A stretch of DNA of 8,745 nt, from the NCBI GenBank assembly GCA_027293665.1, contig JAPUFN010000127.1, forward strand, positions 1 through 8,745. The letters are read 5' to 3'. Both the position numbers and the translations under genes were made by a program. Shown here one piece after another: positions 6,958-8,745 of this stretch. This DNA comes from Gammaproteobacteria bacterium (GTDB lineage Bacteria; Pseudomonadota; Gammaproteobacteria; Pseudomonadales; Azotimanducaceae). The notes under the pieces were generated by a model that saw nothing but the letters and a program-made list of their open reading frames with translations, was not told the DNA's origin and ran no database searches. Positions within the stretch are counted from its first letter, which is position 1. The number at the start of each line of letters is the position of its first letter.

Positions 6958-7194
6958 ATGTTGCAGAGAATTTTGTACACATCCTGTCTCCTGGCGGTCG
7001 TGCTGAGCAGTGGCTGCTCTTCAATGGAACTCAAGCCCTGGGTGAGTCCGTACGAGCGCAACAATCTGGCCGACCCCATCATGAGTTTCAACCGATCACC
7101 AATTGCCAGTGCCTACATGCATCACGTCTATCAGGCGCGGGAAGGTGCGCGGGGAGCAGAAGGTGGTTCCGGAGGTGGTTGTGGCTGCAACTAG
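6958..7194 (+). CDS. Small DUF4266 lipoprotein with C-terminal CGCN
   Basis: 78 residues. The ATG at 6958 has GAGGG (6945-6949) eight bases upstream, starting right at the stop codon of the previous gene. The lipoprotein signal ends at VLSSGC (Cys20). The mature part is only 58 residues: WVSPYERNNLADPIMSF, then YMHHVYQAREGARGAEGG, then a Gly-rich tail ending Gly-Gly-Gly-Cys75-Gly-Cys77-Asn78. The ERxxLADPxM and HxYQxREGA motifs plus the GCGCN end are the hallmarks of DUF4266. From memory, such genes usually precede a DUF3570 gene, as here, and often occur with thioredoxin-like and ApbE-like genes that are absent from this window. The two tail cysteines could bind a metal, form a disulfide or be modified. 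No function is established. Confidence 0.92.
   Translation: MLQRILYTSCLLAVVLSSGCSSMELKPWVSPYERNNLADPIMSFNRSPIASAYMHHVYQAREGARGAEGGSGGGCGCN
7171..7175 (+). promoter_or_regulatory. Ribosome binding site of the DUF3570 gene, embedded in the DUF4266 tail codons
   Basis: GGAGG lies five bases before the GTG at 7181. The same bases encode the Gly-rich tail of the DUF4266 protein, so the downstream start and the upstream tail constrain each other. This site favours GTG 7181 over the ATG at 7103 and the GTG at 7238. Confidence 0.55.
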
Positions 7195-8380
7195 CCAGCG
7201 CCTCGAACTCAATATCAAGGATGTTGGGCCACTGGCTGTGGTTGGCCGGATTGTCAGTTTCCTGCTTGGTTTGTGGTTGGTGCTGCTGGCAGGCAACTCC
7301 CAGGCGGCCATCCTGCCTGAAGACCGCTCGGACGTGATGTATCACGGCTACGATGGCGGCGGCTTGGAAGTGGTTGGGCCTTCCGTGCTGGTCCGCAAAG
7401 GCTATAAAGACATGATATCGATCTGGGGCAACTACTATGTTGATACGATAACGAGTGCTTCGATCGACGTAGTCACGACTGCCAGCGAGTACGAAGAGGA
7501 GCGCGAAGAAGTAAGCATCGGAGTCGACTACCTGCACGGTAAAACATTCATGGGGTTGTCATATACCAACAGCGAAGAAAGTGACTACAGCGCAAACAGC
7601 GTTCGCTTCGGCATCAGTCAGGATTTCTTCGGCGATCTCACCACGTTGGGAATCAGTTACGCTCGTGGTTGGGACGAAGTCAGCCGTAACGGCGACGCTA
7701 CTTTTCTGGAGGATACCGACCGTCAGAGTTATCGGGTCGATCTGACACAGATCATCACCAAAAGTCTCATAATGAATCTCAATTATGAGGGCCTGACCGA
7801 CGAAGGCTTTTTAAACAATCCCTATCGCCAGGTGCGTTACCTCGATTCAGGCGCAGCACTCGGTTACAGCTATGAAGCTGAGATTTATCCTCGGACCAAG
7901 ACTTCCAGCGCGACCGCCGTGAGAGCGATGTACTACTTGCCGTATCGGGCATCGCTCAAAGCCGAAGCGCGTTACTACACTGACACCTGGGGAACTGATG
8001 CCTGGAATGTGGAGCTTGCCTACGTGCACCCCCTGGCCAAGGGGATCACGCTCGAGGTGAAGTATCGCTTCTACGATCAGACAGCGGCTGATTTTTACAG
8101 CGATCTGTTCGATCGTGAGCAGGCACAGAACTTCCTGGCGCGAGATAAGGAACTTGCGACCTATACCACGCACACGTTTGGGGCCGGGATCAGTTATGAG
8201 TTTGCGGTGCCCTGGGTTTCGTTTCTGAAAAGGGCTGAAGCGAGCCTGTTTGTCGATTACATCTTTTTCGACTATGAAGACTTCCGCGATGCTCGTGTCA
8301 CGGGTGTGGCGCCGGGCAGCGAGCCCCTCTACGATTTCGATTCGATTGTTACACGCGCCTACATTTCAGTCTGGTATTAG
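7181..8380 (+). CDS. DUF3570 outer-membrane beta-barrel protein
   Basis: 399 residues from GTG 7181, which overlaps the DUF4266 gene by 14 bp. The frame is also open from an ATG at 7103, deep inside that gene and without a good ribosome site. A GTG at 7238 would give a compact signal peptide (VGRIVSFLLGLWLVLLAG, then NSQAA) but lacks a close Shine-Dalgarno. The mature protein begins near ILPEDRSDVMYHGYDGGG. It shows the DUF3570 pattern GLEVVGPSVLVRKGYKD, NYYVDTITSASIDVV and ASEYEEEREEVSIGVDY. Long alternating strands follow (MGLSYTNSEES, ISYARGWDEVS, LEVKYRFYDQT, FGAGISYEF), ending with the aromatic AYISVWY. This indicates a large outer-membrane barrel. As the last gene of the rightward operon it is the typical partner of DUF4266. 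Transport or export is a guess; no function is established. Confidence 0.9.
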   Translation: MAATSQRLELNIKDVGPLAVVGRIVSFLLGLWLVLLAGNSQAAILPEDRSDVMYHGYDGGGLEVVGPSVLVRKGYKDMISIWGNYYVDTITSASIDVVTTASEYEEEREEVSIGVDYLHGKTFMGLSYTNSEESDYSANSVRFGISQDFFGDLTTLGISYARGWDEVSRNGDATFLEDTDRQSYRVDLTQIITKSLIMNLNYEGLTDEGFLNNPYRQVRYLDSGAALGYSYEAEIYPRTKTSSATAVRAMYYLPYRASLKAEARYYTDTWGTDAWNVELAYVHPLAKGITLEVKYRFYDQTAADFYSDLFDREQAQNFLARDKELATYTTHTFGAGISYEFAVPWVSFLKRAEASLFVDYIFFDYEDFRDARVTGVAPGSEPLYDFDSIVTRAYISVWY

Positions 8381-8413
8381 GCCTGTTGAAAACCGAAGAG
8401 CAGGTACGATTCG

Positions 8414-8745
8414 CTACTGCGGCGTTGCGAGATGTGTGGCGCAGAAGCTAAGCACCTTTTCCCAGGCATCTTTACTTTGTGTTTGCCGGTATCTTTCCGG
8501 AGTTGGGAAGTTTTGAAAAGCGTGTCCCGCGCCGTCGTAGCGATGAAATTCGAAATCGATACCGGCTTCGCTCAGTGCGTGGGCGTAGTCGTCAACGTCT
8601 TCAGGCGTCGGATTGAGATCATCGTTGCCGAAAAATCCTACGACTGGACAGCGAATGTCGCTTGCAAGACTCAGCGCAGGTGGGTTGCCCGTGCCCATCG
8701 AGAGTTTGATCCGGCCGCCGTAGAAGATCGCGCAAGCCGCGAGAT
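8414..8745 (-). CDS. Dienelactone hydrolase family protein, C-terminal part (5' end outside window)
   Basis: About 109 residues of an alpha/beta-hydrolase are visible, read leftward from the right edge to a TAG at 8414. The first residues (LAACAIFYGGRIK) are the strand that follows the nucleophile elbow in dienelactone hydrolases, so the Cys/Ser nucleophile lies outside the window. CPVVGFFGNDDLNPTPEDV carries the expected acidic residue and FHRYDGAGHAFQNF the catalytic His (codon at 8522-8524). The family hydrolyses lactone or ester bonds, usually in the cytoplasm; the substrate here is unknown. The gene converges on the DUF3570 gene with a 33-bp gap and no clear terminator between them, and nothing links it to the envelope cluster. 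Confidence 0.85.
   Translation of the reverse strand, partial: LAACAIFYGGRIKLSMGTGNPPALSLASDIRCPVVGFFGNDDLNPTPEDVDDYAHALSEAGIDFEFHRYDGAGHAFQNFPTPERYRQTQSKDAWEKVLSFCATHLATPQ

Noticed and set aside
8381..8413. Terminator in the convergent gap
   Set aside because: CCTGTT and AGCAGG can pair only imperfectly and there is no T-run on either strand, so it does not qualify.

Overview
The window looks like chromosomal DNA from a Gram-negative bacterium, most likely a gammaproteobacterium. GC content is moderate, there are lipoprotein and Sec signal peptides, several predicted outer-membrane beta-barrels ending in aromatic residues, c-type heme motifs, and CRP-type operator palindromes. No taxonomic marker is present, so this placement is inference. 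No rRNA, tRNA, CRISPR array, transposase or phage gene was seen.

Layout: two transcription units diverge from a 401-bp intergenic region (2398-2798). The leftward unit holds a mono-heme exported protein related to the DUF1588/DUF1592-type cytochromes (1180-2397). A lipoprotein follows it 12 bp downstream (1-1167, running off the left edge), with two repeated CxxCH modules and the start of a LamG (Laminin_G_3) domain. The rightward unit holds five tightly packed genes: an 899-aa lipoprotein built like the hydrazine synthase alpha subunit (beta-propeller plus two CxxCH motifs, 2799-5498); an SH3 plus beta-barrel protein (5528-6310); a second beta-barrel of the TIGR04565/OMP_myx_plus type (6280-6945); a 78-aa DUF4266 lipoprotein ending in Cys-Gly-Cys-Asn (6958-7194); and a DUF3570 beta-barrel (7181-8380). 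A convergent, truncated dienelactone-hydrolase-family gene (8414-8745) ends 33 bp from the rightward unit and is probably unrelated.

All seven proteins of the divergent units are predicted to be exported, and none is a cytoplasmic enzyme. Together they carry five CxxCH motifs, three lipoprotein anchors and three beta-barrels. I infer an envelope-located redox or binding assembly, possibly passing electrons or a small molecule across the outer membrane; this is a hypothesis. The intergenic region contains two perfect TGTGAC-N4-GTCACA palindromes, one nearer each transcription unit, which suggests that a CRP/FNR-family regulator controls both halves together. The most novel points are the cluster as a whole, its paired operators, the HzsA-like protein in a non-anammox setting, and the Cys-Gly-Cys-Asn tail of the small lipoprotein.
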